64,000 nt of DNA, from NCBI GenBank assembly GCA_021203305.1, contig JAJQBK010000036.1, positions 53,467 to 117,466 of the forward strand, read 5' to 3'. The translations under genes and the position numbers were made by a program. Every line of letters begins with the position of its first letter. Position 1 is the stretch's first letter. The DNA comes from Lachnospiraceae bacterium (GTDB lineage: Bacteria; Bacillota; Clostridia; Lachnospirales; Lachnospiraceae). Shown here piece by piece: positions 41,259-49,589 of this stretch. Below the pieces are notes generated by a model. The model did not search any database, was not told the origin of the DNA, and was given only the letters and a program-made list of their open reading frames with translations.

Positions 41259-41704
41259 TTTGAAACCGGCTTTTCTTCGTCAGATTCTTCTTTCGCCAGT
41301 TCCGGATTCTCTGTGATGATCACATCCGGTTCTCCGTCCCCGTCGACATCCACAAACGCCGTATCCAGTTCACCGTCTCCTGTCGTGTCAGCGGTTACCA
41401 GATCAATTGTGCCGTCGCCGTCCAGGTCCTCCATGACCGTATCAACATTGCCGTCACCCGTAGTATCCATCATCACAGTGTCAACCTTGCCGTCGCCTGT
41501 GGTATCCATCATCACGGTATCAACCTTTCCATCGCCTGTGGTGTCAGCCATCACAGTATCAATCTTGCCGTCACCATCCAGATCCAGCGAAATATCGTCT
41601 TCCGTCTCATCGCTCCTCTTCAGGATTTTATTGACCGCTGCCGCTGCCGCGCCCACGATAACGCCGATAATTACCGCATTTCTAATCACTTTCTTCCTGT
41701 TCAT
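41255..41704 (-). CDS. Membrane-anchored acidic DxDxDG-repeat protein
   Basis: ATG 41704 is chosen because AGGAG lies 7 bases upstream, giving 149 residues; the open frame extends 41 codons further without support. One N-terminal membrane helix (VIRNAVIIGVIVGAAAAAV) follows a basic start. Seven 13-residue repeats, of which GDGKVDTVMMDTT is typical, fill residues 41-130. Their DxDxDG-like loops resemble calcium-binding EF-hand-like or thrombospondin type 3 loops. A charged tail closes the protein. It is coupled to the phospholipase D-like gene. The function is unknown; calcium-dependent recruitment is only a guess. Confidence 0.82.
   Translation of the reverse strand: MNRKKVIRNAVIIGVIVGAAAAAVNKILKRSDETEDDISLDLDGDGKIDTVMADTTGDGKVDTVMMDTTGDGKVDTVMMDTTGDGNVDTVMEDLDGDGTIDLVTADTTGDGELDTAFVDVDGDGEPDVIITENPELAKEESDEEKPVSK
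41315..41584 (-). repeat. 39-bp tandem repeat coding for 13-residue acidic units
   Basis: About seven units of 39 bases lie in frame inside the repeat-protein gene. The central three are nearly identical at the DNA level, which indicates recent unit duplication; the outer ones have diverged. Confidence 0.85.
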
Positions 41705-41895
41705 GCTGTTCTCCTCTTCTGCAATCCGTAACTGCGCCGTTCTTTGGAAGCTGCCACAAATTCCCGCTTTCCATAAAAGCAGAGTATCACAAAGCATCCC
41801 ACCATTCAAGAAAGAAAATGGAAACATTTTATAAAGGAACGAAACTCATCACGCTGATTGCGTCGTTCTACTTAAAAGAACAGAATATTTCATCC

Positions 41896-41924
41896 TTGAA
41901 GAAACGAATCGATTGTGCTATCAT
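41896..41924 (+). promoter_or_regulatory. Sigma-A promoter of the DUF6110-like / metal ATPase pair
   Basis: TTGAAG (41896-41901) and TATCAT (41919-41924) are 17 bases apart, about 70 bases upstream of ATG 41994. The strongly GC-rich CGTCCGCTGTCGCGGAC near 41947 contains a short hairpin (GTCCGC/GCGGAC) at the expected 5' end of the RNA. Confidence 0.6.
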
Positions 41925-41993
41925 GCTGATAAACAGTAAAGCAGACACGTCCGCTGTCGCGGACAACGCAATACAGGACAGGAGGCAATGACA

Positions 41994-42260
41994 ATGAATA
42001 CCTGGGGAAAAATCGGACTGTTCGCCAGCGGAGTCCTTTTCGGGACGGCTGGTGTGAAGGTCTTAAGCAGCAAGGATGCGAAAAAGGCATATACACACAC
42101 TGCTGCGGCTGTTCTGAGAGCCAAAGACAGCGTTATGACTACCGCAACCATAATGAGGGAAAATGCCGGCGATATTCTGGCGGACGCGAAAGCAATCAAT
42201 GAAAAGCGTGAAGCGCAGGAATGTGAAGCGGAAATTGCTGACGAAGCGGATATCCAATGA
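41994..42260 (+). CDS. Small DUF6110-like protein paired with the metal ATPase
   Basis: ATG 41994 is preferred because GGAGG lies 8 bases upstream; the ATG six bases earlier is too close. The 88-residue product has one N-terminal hydrophobic segment (IGLFASGVLFGTAGVKVL) and a charged, Ala-rich helical remainder. It resembles the DUF6110 family by its start and its place before a P1B-ATPase. Its stop overlaps the ATPase ATG (ATGA). It may be a membrane accessory or metal chaperone, which is inference. Confidence 0.72.
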   Translation: MNTWGKIGLFASGVLFGTAGVKVLSSKDAKKAYTHTAAAVLRAKDSVMTTATIMRENAGDILADAKAINEKREAQECEAEIADEADIQ

Positions 42261-44326
42261 AATGCAGAATATTGCATGAGACCAGAGGAAGACTGCGGGT
42301 TCATGTAGGACAGGAAAATAAAATCACATTACACCAGGCGGATATTCTGGAATATTATCTGAGGGCACTTGACGGCGTAACGGAAGTCACCGTCTATGAA
42401 CGCACGGCTGACGCCGTGATCGTTTTTCACTCGGACCGCTCTGTTATTATCGCGGGCTTAAGCAGATTTCGTTATGACTGCGAAGTTGCTGTTCCGGAAA
42501 ATTCAGGGCGGGAGCTGAATCGCCAGTTTGAGGAAAAGCTGATTCTCACCGTGCTGTGCCGCGGCCTGAGGCAGATTTTTCTGCCGTCTCCGGTGCGGGC
42601 TGTCCTCTCTGTTTTCTCCTCTTTCCGCTACATTCTGAACGGATTACGCTCCCTGAGGGAAGGAAAACTGAAGGTAGAGGTTCTTGACGCCGCGGCTATC
42701 ACAGTTTCCATGCTGCGCGGAGACTTTTCCACAGCCTCCTCCGTCATGTTCCTTCTGAAAATTGGCGACATCCTGCAGGAGTGGACCCGGAAAAAATCAG
42801 TCGGAGATCTCGCCCGCGCCATGTCTCTGCATGTGGATCAGGTGTGGCTGAAAACCGGGGATCAGGAGCTGCTTGTCCCTGTTTCGGATACCCGGGCCGG
42901 GGATCAGATTGTGATACGCATGGGAGGCATGATTCCGCTTGACGGAAAGGTCATCCAGGGGGAATGCATGGTCAATCAGTCCGCCATGACAGGGGAGTCT
43001 CTTCCTGTCAGAAAAGCTCCAGGCAGCTATGTATACGCGGGAACAGTTGTGGAAGAAGGAAGCTGTATCATCCGCGTGGAAAAAGCCGTCGGCGGGGGAC
43101 GATACGACCGGATTGTGAAAATGATCGAAGAATCGGATAAGCTGAAATCAGCAACAGAGGACAAAGCCTCCCATCTGGCGGACAGCCTGGTCCCCTATAG
43201 TCTGGCGGGTACCGTGCTGACCTGGATACTGACCCGGAATGTAACAAAAGCGGTGTCTGTGCTGATGGTGGACTTTTCCTGTGCCCTGAAGCTTTCCATC
43301 CCTCTGGCGGTGCTGTCCGCCATGAAAGAAAGCAGCCTGCGCCATATTTCCGTCAAAGGCGGCAAGTTTATGGAGGCCGTATCCGAGGCCGACACGATTG
43401 TATTTGATAAAACCGGCACCATGACCCATGCCACCCCGAAGGTTGCGCTGGTTGTCCCCTTCCGCGGGGAAGACGCTGATGAAATGCTGCGCCTTGCCGC
43501 CTGTCTGGAAGAGCATTATCCCCATTCCATGGCAAACGCTGTGGTAAACGCCGCAAAAGAAAAAGGACTGGATCACGAAGAAAAGCACTCCCACGTTGAA
43601 TATGTGGTCGCCCACGGCATTTCCAGTACAGTGGACGGGGAGAAGGTTGTCATTGGAAGCCATCATTTCGTCTTTGATGATGAAGGCTGCACGGTTCCCG
43701 AAGGGGAACAGGAAAAGTTTGACGCGCTCCCGGATGAATATTCCCATCTTTATATGGCTGTCTCGGGAGTTTTGTCCGCGGTTATCTGCATCGAGGACCC
43801 CATCCGCGCGGAAGCCCCGGCGATTATCCGCCGCCTCAAGGATCTGGGAATCTCGAAAACAGTGATGATGACAGGGGACAGTGAACGCACCGCAAGGGCT
43901 GTCGCTGCACAGGTCGGAGTGGATCAGTATTTTTCAGAAGTGCTGCCGGAAGATAAGGCCAATTTTATCCGTCGGGAGCATGAAGCCGGGCGCAAGGTCA
44001 TCATGGTGGGCGACGGGGTCAATGACTCCCCCGCTCTGTCGGAAGCGGACGTCGGGATTGCGGTATTAGAGGGCGCCGCCATCGCCAGGGAAATCGCCGA
44101 CATTACAATCCCGGGAGATGACCTGTATGCCATTACGACTCTGAAAATCCTGAGCGACCGCCTGATGGCCAGGATCCATACCAGCTACCGTCGTATCATC
44201 AGCTTTAATTCTCTGCTGATTCTTCTTGGTGTAACGGGGATTCTGTCTCCTGCCGCGTCGGCGGTGTTACACAACTCCTCCACTGTTTTGATCAGCCTGA
44301 AGAACACGACCAGTCTTCTGGATTAA
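42257..44326 (+). CDS. P1B-type heavy-metal-translocating ATPase
   Basis: The 689-residue protein has an N-terminal HMA-like fold without a CxxC metal site, then the actuator domain with AMTGES, the phosphorylation site D384 in DKTGT, and the hinge GDGVNDSPALSEADVGIA. The membrane metal site reads DFSCALKLSIP (S341, C342), not the CPC or SPC of copper and zinc pumps. The C-terminal helix has HNSSTV. This subgroup is sometimes linked to Mn or Fe export, but the ion cannot be read from the sequence. It forms a two-gene operon with the DUF6110-like protein. Confidence 0.9.
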   Translation: MKCRILHETRGRLRVHVGQENKITLHQADILEYYLRALDGVTEVTVYERTADAVIVFHSDRSVIIAGLSRFRYDCEVAVPENSGRELNRQFEEKLILTVLCRGLRQIFLPSPVRAVLSVFSSFRYILNGLRSLREGKLKVEVLDAAAITVSMLRGDFSTASSVMFLLKIGDILQEWTRKKSVGDLARAMSLHVDQVWLKTGDQELLVPVSDTRAGDQIVIRMGGMIPLDGKVIQGECMVNQSAMTGESLPVRKAPGSYVYAGTVVEEGSCIIRVEKAVGGGRYDRIVKMIEESDKLKSATEDKASHLADSLVPYSLAGTVLTWILTRNVTKAVSVLMVDFSCALKLSIPLAVLSAMKESSLRHISVKGGKFMEAVSEADTIVFDKTGTMTHATPKVALVVPFRGEDADEMLRLAACLEEHYPHSMANAVVNAAKEKGLDHEEKHSHVEYVVAHGISSTVDGEKVVIGSHHFVFDDEGCTVPEGEQEKFDALPDEYSHLYMAVSGVLSAVICIEDPIRAEAPAIIRRLKDLGISKTVMMTGDSERTARAVAAQVGVDQYFSEVLPEDKANFIRREHEAGRKVIMVGDGVNDSPALSEADVGIAVLEGAAIAREIADITIPGDDLYAITTLKILSDRLMARIHTSYRRIISFNSLLILLGVTGILSPAASAVLHNSSTVLISLKNTTSLLD

Positions 44327-44363
44327 GCTCCAAACCGGCGAAAGCTTTCCATGCACCATGACC

Positions 44364-44402
44364 AAAAAACCTCCCGGGAACAAACTCCCGGGAGGTTTTT
44401 TT
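44364..44402 (+). terminator. Rho-independent terminator after the metal ATPase
   Basis: AAAACCTCCCGGGA pairs with TCCCGGGAGGTTTT across a short loop and a T7 run follows. It also faces the convergent alpha/beta hydrolase gene. Confidence 0.93.
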
Positions 44403-44431
44403 GACTGCTCCTGCCATGCCGTTCCTTTATT

Positions 44432-45205
44432 TCACCGCGGCAAATCCTCTACTGCGCTTACCCATCTCTGCGGATAGCAGACCAACAGTTCTTCATGCTG
44501 CAGATCATGACGGATCACATCCGGGTCAGCAAAGTGCTGCCGATAGCGAGCCTCGTATTGCTCTCCCATTTTCGTGGCGTAAAAGCAGTGAATGACAGTG
44601 CCATCAGCGTGGATTTTATTACCAAGCGGCGTGACTAAATCAGAATAAAACTGGTTGTAAATACTTTTCCGTTTGACAAAAGCCATTCGGGTCGTTCCTA
44701 TGCCAAACATGGACAGCATTTTGTCATAATAGACCCGTTCCTCCAAAGGACGTTTTTCCACCCACCTGTTCATCCAGTTCGGTAGCCTGCCTTTGCGGAG
44801 CATTCCCTGAAGGATCGGAGCCATAAGGAGTCCCTTAAGACTTGCCCCAAGGGGACTGCTCTGGTCTAAATCCGAACTGCCGAGGATGCCGTGGTCGATG
44901 TGTATCTTTCCCCTCTGCACCAGCAGTCCCACAAAAGAGCCTCCCAGGGAACAGCCGTAGGCACAGCAGATTTTTCCGCCAAAGCGTTCCTGTACGTACG
45001 CCTCTATTTTCTCCGTCTCCTCAATCATGGATGGAAAGATTGTGTCCTCCGTCTCGTCAAAGCCGTCATAGGAAACGCAGACCACATAAAAGCTCCGCTC
45101 CAGCAGCGGAACCACCTCGCCGAAGGTAGCTTTCCAGTGGCAGCAAGTGCCCGGCAGCAGCAGGATAACAGGCTTGTTCTCATCTCCGAATTCATAAGTT
45201 TTCAT
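44432..45205 (-). CDS. Alpha/beta hydrolase
   Basis: The 257-residue protein has the oxyanion-loop start ILLLPGTCCHW, the nucleophile elbow GCSLGGS and a late His candidate in LQHEELLVCYP. There is no signal peptide. The substrate is unknown. It is the last gene of an operon beginning at a methyltransferase (47065) and is distantly similar in role to the second alpha/beta hydrolase at 50059. Confidence 0.82.
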   Translation of the reverse strand: MKTYEFGDENKPVILLLPGTCCHWKATFGEVVPLLERSFYVVCVSYDGFDETEDTIFPSMIEETEKIEAYVQERFGGKICCAYGCSLGGSFVGLLVQRGKIHIDHGILGSSDLDQSSPLGASLKGLLMAPILQGMLRKGRLPNWMNRWVEKRPLEERVYYDKMLSMFGIGTTRMAFVKRKSIYNQFYSDLVTPLGNKIHADGTVIHCFYATKMGEQYEARYRQHFADPDVIRHDLQHEELLVCYPQRWVSAVEDLPR

Positions 45206-45223
45206 GGATCGTCTCCAAAAGAT

Positions 45224-45355
45224 TTATGAGAATATAACTCCACAGCCTGGCGCCAGCGCAGCACTGACGGGGATATACACGATAAAATGTACGATATGCG
45301 CCTTCTTGTTATAGCCGAGCATGATCATGAGGATCGAAATAATTGTTATTACCAT
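45224..45355 (-). pseudogene. 43-residue internal-deletion derivative of a small membrane protein
   Basis: The frame reads MVITIISILMIMLGY joined to NKKAHIVHFIVYIP and a hydrophobic end. The first 15 and last 28 residues match those of the 165-residue membrane protein at 47677-48174, and the 122 residues between are missing. The join falls at ATAGCC, which occurs at both edges in the intact gene, so a recombination between 6-base direct repeats explains it. The deletion keeps the frame. Whether the short product is made is unknown. Confidence 0.8.
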
Positions 45356-45390
45356 TGCATTTTCCAACCTAAACAGATTTTCCTGACCGC

Positions 45391-45480
45391 TCAACCATTC
45401 CAAATACAGATAGACAGCTTCGAAAAGATAAGAGCAAAGACCGCCGCAATCGGATTGAAAAGTCTGTTACTGATACCCAT
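45391..45480 (-). other. Possible 29-residue remnant ORF after the ATC-hydrolase gene
   Basis: ATG 45480 overlaps the end of the ATC-hydrolase gene and gives MGISNRLFNPIAAVFALIFS with a short hydrophobic end. It looks like the truncated start of a membrane protein. No family was recognised. Confidence 0.3.
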
Positions 45481-46183
45481 CTCCCTGTTTAAACACCGGT
45501 GGCCAATAAGGCAGGACAGGGGCTCCGGACTTCAATTTAAAGTCACAATATTCCCCACCGGAGGCACAGGTCTGTTCACGGTACAGCGGCGCACCCAGCA
45601 CCCCGAACATCACATAGTCCAGATTACAAAGATAGGGCATATATTCCATGTAACCGTGCTCTTTAGCGAAGTTCGCTAACGGACATACAAGGTTATGATA
45701 GCTGAATGCATACCCTTCTTCCGGCGGGATCATGGTTTTTGTTTCGAAGCTGCCTGGATTCTTTTCCGCATTTGCTGCATTCTGCTTATCTTTCTTTTGA
45801 AACATTTTATTCAGCATCTTCGGACTGTTGAACATCTTTCCAGCAAGCTTTCGGGCAAATCCCGGTATCCGCAGAAAGGTTCGTTCATAGGACAGCACCA
45901 TCAAATGACCGGCATCATCTAAAGAAACGCCGTAGTTCTTCAAAACCTCACCCATCGCCACAAAATAATATGCTCCAGTCAGATTCCCGGTACCGCTCAC
46001 ATCATCCCCGCCAATGTAAGGAAAATGCTCAAGCAGATTTTTGTCATAGAAATCCCAGATTTCATCCAAAAGCTCGGAATAATCCTTTCCGCTGGTCTGC
46101 TGCAATTCAGCGGAAATCAGTTTCAGGTATCCATTCATGGACTTCTTTAATTTAGCGTAGTTTTTCTGATAGTATTCATGCAT
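45467..46183 (-). CDS. L-2-amino-thiazoline-4-carboxylic acid hydrolase-like protein
   Basis: The 238-residue protein fits the ATC_hydrolase family: a helical N-terminus, then SYHNLVCPLANFAKEHGY, YLCNLDYVMFGVLGAPLYREQTCASGGEYCDFKLK. The named enzyme opens a thiazoline ring toward cysteine, but most clostridial members are uncharacterised. The conserved Cys residues lie in the C-terminal half. It follows a methyltransferase under the promoter at 47110-47138. A fragment of a relative lies at 49899-50066. Confidence 0.8.
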   Translation of the reverse strand: MHEYYQKNYAKLKKSMNGYLKLISAELQQTSGKDYSELLDEIWDFYDKNLLEHFPYIGGDDVSGTGNLTGAYYFVAMGEVLKNYGVSLDDAGHLMVLSYERTFLRIPGFARKLAGKMFNSPKMLNKMFQKKDKQNAANAEKNPGSFETKTMIPPEEGYAFSYHNLVCPLANFAKEHGYMEYMPYLCNLDYVMFGVLGAPLYREQTCASGGEYCDFKLKSGAPVLPYWPPVFKQGDGYQ

Positions 46184-46246
46184 GGCTCTGTAATTCTCCC
46201 CACAACATATTCTCTGTAAAGAACAAAAACCTTGTCCTTCTCTTGC

Positions 46247-47065
46247 TTATTTTCTTCCCACCAGCATACGGGAATTGCCAAGCATCATCATATTAGCGCG
46301 GCTTTCCGAGCCAAATACAAGCTCCGACATATTCACCAGCCGCACATCCTGATAGCCCATGTCACGCAGCTTTTGCGCGAATGCCTCCATATCGCCGTAC
46401 ATTTTCGGCTTCATAGAATCGTTAATAGCAAATACGCCGCCCTTTTTCAAAACACGCAGGCTCTCCAGTATCAACTCATGCACATCTGACCCCATAACGT
46501 TGTGGTACACATAATTGCTGATTAAGGCATCAAAGGTTCCATCCGCAAAAGCGAGTTTGTTTGCATCTCCTTTTTGGAAAATACACTGCGAAGCAACCCC
46601 CTCGGATGCGGCATTTTTCTCGCATAACTGCTTGCTGTAATCCCACATAGCGCCCCAGTAATCAATTCCGACCACTTTTGTCTGTGGCCATGTCAGAGCA
46701 GCACGAATGCTTAAGGGACCGGAGCCGCAGCCGACTTCCAGCAGTGTTCCGTTTCCATCATAATCCAAAAGTGAGAGCATGGTCTGATGCCCCTTATCCA
46801 TCATTCCGCCGCCGCCAAAAGCATACTGCCTGCGTATCCATTCCATCCAGCCAATAAAGGCTATCAATACTGCCAGGACAACAATAAAGATGACGCCGAG
46901 CACGGTAATGTGGAAAACCGTGAATGACAAAATGGCAAGAATCAAGGCCGCAAGAGCAAAGCCGCCGACCATATAGAATACCGGACGTGACATCCATGTT
47001 CCGTATTGTTCTCCATGAGTGCCGAGACGGATGGAGGACTGTGATGTGTTTTTCTGTTTATCCAT
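46247..47065 (-). CDS. Membrane-anchored class I SAM-dependent methyltransferase
   Basis: The 272-residue protein has two N-terminal membrane segments (about 27-75), then a Rossmann methyltransferase domain with LLEVGCGSGPLSIRAA (motif I) and FDALISNYVYHNV. It probably methylates a small hydrophobic compound at the membrane. GGAGAG precedes ATG. Its promoter carries the shared palindromic operator described at 47090. Confidence 0.85.
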   Translation of the reverse strand: MDKQKNTSQSSIRLGTHGEQYGTWMSRPVFYMVGGFALAALILAILSFTVFHITVLGVIFIVVLAVLIAFIGWMEWIRRQYAFGGGGMMDKGHQTMLSLLDYDGNGTLLEVGCGSGPLSIRAALTWPQTKVVGIDYWGAMWDYSKQLCEKNAASEGVASQCIFQKGDANKLAFADGTFDALISNYVYHNVMGSDVHELILESLRVLKKGGVFAINDSMKPKMYGDMEAFAQKLRDMGYQDVRLVNMSELVFGSESRANMMMLGNSRMLVGRK

Positions 47066-47089
47066 TGTGATAACTCTCCTTGCATATAT

Positions 47090-47105
47090 AGTTAGAAATG
47101 GCTAA
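47090..47105 (-). promoter_or_regulatory. TetR-type candidate operator, copy 1
   Basis: GTTAGAAATGGCTAAC is a palindrome (GTTAG-N6-CTAAC) 5 bases downstream of a minus-strand -10 box. The same arrangement occurs at 53091-53106 before the truncated exporter, with shared flanks GTTAGNNNTGGCTAACTCG. This is typical for repression by a TetR-family protein, which is not encoded in the window. Confidence 0.7.
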
Positions 47106-47109
47106 CTCG

Positions 47110-47138
47110 CATTATACAGCGCAGTGAGCAGAAAAACA
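47110..47138 (-). promoter_or_regulatory. Sigma-A promoter of the methyltransferase / ATC-hydrolase operon
   Basis: On the minus strand TTGTTT (47138-47133) and a perfect TATAAT (47115-47110) are 17 bases apart, directly upstream of the palindrome. Confidence 0.75.
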
Positions 47139-47227
47139 ATAGCTAATCCGAGAATATTTTTCGAACTTTTTCCTCAGCAGCAAGAGCTGCACGAGAAAAA
47201 GGGCAGCGCCACAACTGCCCCCAAATT

Positions 47228-47530
47228 TTATGCCTGAATCTCTGTCCCATCTTTAAACATCACCCGGACATCGTCCACAGAATACACAGTGATGTAATCT
47301 ACCCGGCTGTGGAATGCCGCCTCGTCAAAGGCGTCAAGCGCAGTCGGCAGTTTCTCCATCGCGGCAAGGCAATCCTCGATGGTCGCTCTCCGCAGTTCCT
47401 TGTCGGTGATTTCCGCTGTGACCATTTCCAGCCTGTCGTTCGCCTTGTTGTACCGAGCCACCACAGCATCGTAGCGTTTCTGGTATTCGTTCTGGTCGAG
47501 GGCAACGCTGGTATCCAGTATCCCATCAAA
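47228..47530 (-). pseudogene. C-terminal fragment of a large serine recombinase
   Basis: About 100 residues remain, reading RAFDGILDTSVALDQNEYQ, then KRYDAVVARYNKANDRLEMV and ending FKDGTEIQA. This is the coiled-coil and C-terminal end of TnpX/Tn1549-type serine recombinases. The DNA-cutting N-terminal domain is absent. It is joined to a panE start at about 47525. It marks a mobile element that has mostly been lost. Confidence 0.75.
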
Positions 47531-47658
47531 AGCCCTTTTGTTTTCAGATCCTGAAGCCGTCGTCCTCTGGCATAGACAGAAACTTCATAACCAGCTTTGG
47601 AAAATAGAACGGCATACAGGCTGCCGATGACTCCCGCCCCATAGATCAGAATCCTCAT
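47525..47658 (-). pseudogene. 5' fragment of ketopantoate reductase (panE/apbA-like)
   Basis: About 44 residues survive: MRILIYGAGVIGSLYAVLFS and then YARGRRLQDLKTKGLL, a Rossmann nucleotide-binding start typical of PanE. The frame then runs out of frame into the recombinase fragment. A good ribosome binding site (GGAGCGGAAAT) remains. Confidence 0.75.
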
Positions 47659-47676
47659 ATTTCCGCTCCATAAATA

Positions 47677-48174
47677 TCATGAAAGCAGCACTCCGCAGCC
47701 CAGCGCCAGTAAAACACAGGCGGGGATATACACGATAAAATGTACGATATGCGCCTTCTTGTTATAGCCAAACATATGCGGTCCCACGATTCCCTTTGTC
47801 TCCGGGTAAAAGTGCGGAAAGAAGTTGGAGCGACAGAGCAGATACCAGTCAAAAAAGAGAATGTCGTAAATCTCCATCCCGTAGAGCATGATGAGAAATC
47901 GGGCGAAATATTTGAGCGGCCCGAAGCCATTTCTTACGCCGTCCCAGATCCCCAGAGCAAATGCACCGATGAACAGCAGCACAGCGAATACGACGATCAC
48001 CCAGCCCACAACATGCGCGCCGCGGAACCGCTCTTTTTTGTCAGGGATCACGGCTAAGTTCTCTTTCGGCGCAGAGGAGAAAAGCCGCTTGTCCTGAATA
48101 AAGCCAACTGCGCCGTACAGCATGAGAAAATAGCCGAGCATGATCATAAGGATTGAAACGATTGTTATCATCAT
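47677..48174 (-). CDS. Integral membrane protein of unknown function
   Basis: The 165-residue protein has about four membrane segments (MMITIVSILMIMLGYFLMLY; VVGWVIVVFAVLLFIGAFAL; and two later ones) and a conserved-looking IYDILFFDWYLLCRSNFFPH motif. No family is recognised. Its ATG overlaps the stop of the upstream methyltransferase (48171). A deletion derivative of a close copy lies at 45224-45355, so this gene was once present twice. Confidence 0.75.
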   Translation of the reverse strand: MMITIVSILMIMLGYFLMLYGAVGFIQDKRLFSSAPKENLAVIPDKKERFRGAHVVGWVIVVFAVLLFIGAFALGIWDGVRNGFGPLKYFARFLIMLYGMEIYDILFFDWYLLCRSNFFPHFYPETKGIVGPHMFGYNKKAHIVHFIVYIPACVLLALGCGVLLS

Positions 48175-48974
48175 TTTGCTTTTTTCTCCCCAACAAGTAC
48201 TACAATCTTGTTAGATAGGCTGCGGACAAATGAAATCCTCCCGATAACCCTGTAAACGGGCGCTATGACCTCCATTCCCTCCACAAGACTGTGTTCCTCC
48301 GCAAACTCAAAATCCGGCAAAAGCGCTGCCAGTGTCATACCGTCCTTCACGCCCCAGGTGAATTTCGCATGACTGCCCTCGATAGACTTCTCTTTTACCG
48401 TCTTCACGATGAAGGGCAGCATGGTTTCCACAAACACTACAGAGGTCGGAAAATGCGCCGCAATAATGGCGAAAATCTGCTTGACATCTGATTCAGACAG
48501 ATACATGGTCAACCCCTCCATGATGACCAACACGGGGTTCCCATCGGCGGCAATACAACTGGCCCAGCGTGCATCCATAGCGGAAGCGGGAATCTGGGAG
48601 ATAATCCCATCCTCCGGGAGCAGCTTTTCCCGCACCTCAACCACTTCCGGCAAATCCAGATTGTACCAGTGGGAATATCCCTGCATCCGATAACAACGGG
48701 TGTCCAGACCGCAGGCGAGGTTGATCACAACAGCACCGGGATGCTCACTCAAATATTCGCTCACCATCCGGTCAAGCACCAGCGTCCGGGCAAGCACACC
48801 GCTGGACATGGTTTTATCCTTTGCCGCAAGGGAAAAATCGTAATCCAGACGGGAGATGAGCTCCACGGCCTTTTCATCTGCGATTTTATGGTTTTGCTTT
48901 TGCGTTTCCTGCGCACGGGCAAAAACCGTTTGCAGCATGGTCTCCGGCACACCGGTCAATGTAATTTTCTCCAT
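48171..48974 (-). CDS. Leucine carboxyl methyltransferase-type SAM methyltransferase
   Basis: The 267-residue protein matches the LCM/TcmP-like group: VVINLACGLDTRCYRM (SAM motif), NLDLPEVVEVREKLL and VLVIMEGLTMYLSE are in the expected order. Members O-methylate carboxyl groups of small molecules. It follows another methyltransferase by 3 bases and overlaps the membrane protein gene downstream. Confidence 0.88.
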   Translation of the reverse strand: MEKITLTGVPETMLQTVFARAQETQKQNHKIADEKAVELISRLDYDFSLAAKDKTMSSGVLARTLVLDRMVSEYLSEHPGAVVINLACGLDTRCYRMQGYSHWYNLDLPEVVEVREKLLPEDGIISQIPASAMDARWASCIAADGNPVLVIMEGLTMYLSESDVKQIFAIIAAHFPTSVVFVETMLPFIVKTVKEKSIEGSHAKFTWGVKDGMTLAALLPDFEFAEEHSLVEGMEVIAPVYRVIGRISFVRSLSNKIVVLVGEKKAK

Positions 48975-48977
48975 ATT

Positions 48978-49589
48978 TTACCCCTTTTTCTGCTTCACAC
49001 ACTCCGCATAGGCCAGCGTGATACGGGCGGGCATTTCCTCCAGCATCACCACTTTCCAGCCGTCGGCTTCAAGGAAGGCTCGATATTCTGCCGTGCTCCA
49101 CTGATGTTCAAATTTGACGCCGGCGATGCTGATGATTTTCGACCATATGGCGCTGACGGCTCCTTTTTTATGGTTCACAAAATTCGGCGCGATCAGTAGC
49201 CCATCATTCTTCAAAACCCGTTCTATTTCCCGCAGCGCTTTCTCCGGGTTCGGAACAATGTGCAGGGCATTGGCGATGATTACCGCGTCAAAGGAATCTT
49301 CCGCATAGGGAAGATGTTCTGCATCCGCCACCTCAAAGGTGAGATTGTCAGGATAGCTGCCCTTCTTTGCTTCCCTTATCATCCCATCGGAATAATCCGT
49401 GGCAATCATTTTCTTTGCGGCATAGGCAACGTGCTTTGCCAGCAGGCCGGGGCCGGTAGCGACCTCCAGCACATCCATACCCTGAATGGCCTGCGGGATG
49501 CGCTCATACATCAGGCCATAAGCCTTGCGGTCGCCCCGCATGGCCTTTTCATAAATCGGGGCGTAGATGTCCCATAGCTTTTTATTCAT
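48978..49589 (-). CDS. Class I SAM-dependent methyltransferase (UbiE-like)
   Basis: About 203 residues from ATG 49589, with a TTG two codons earlier as an alternative. Motif I is VLEVATGPGLLAKHVA, followed by DAEHLPYAEDSFDAVIIANA, as in UbiE/Methyltransf_11 proteins. It overlaps the end of a 47-residue ORF, which suggests coupled translation. The substrate is unknown. Confidence 0.88.
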   Translation of the reverse strand: MNKKLWDIYAPIYEKAMRGDRKAYGLMYERIPQAIQGMDVLEVATGPGLLAKHVAYAAKKMIATDYSDGMIREAKKGSYPDNLTFEVADAEHLPYAEDSFDAVIIANALHIVPNPEKALREIERVLKNDGLLIAPNFVNHKKGAVSAIWSKIISIAGVKFEHQWSTAEYRAFLEADGWKVVMLEEMPARITLAYAECVKQKKG

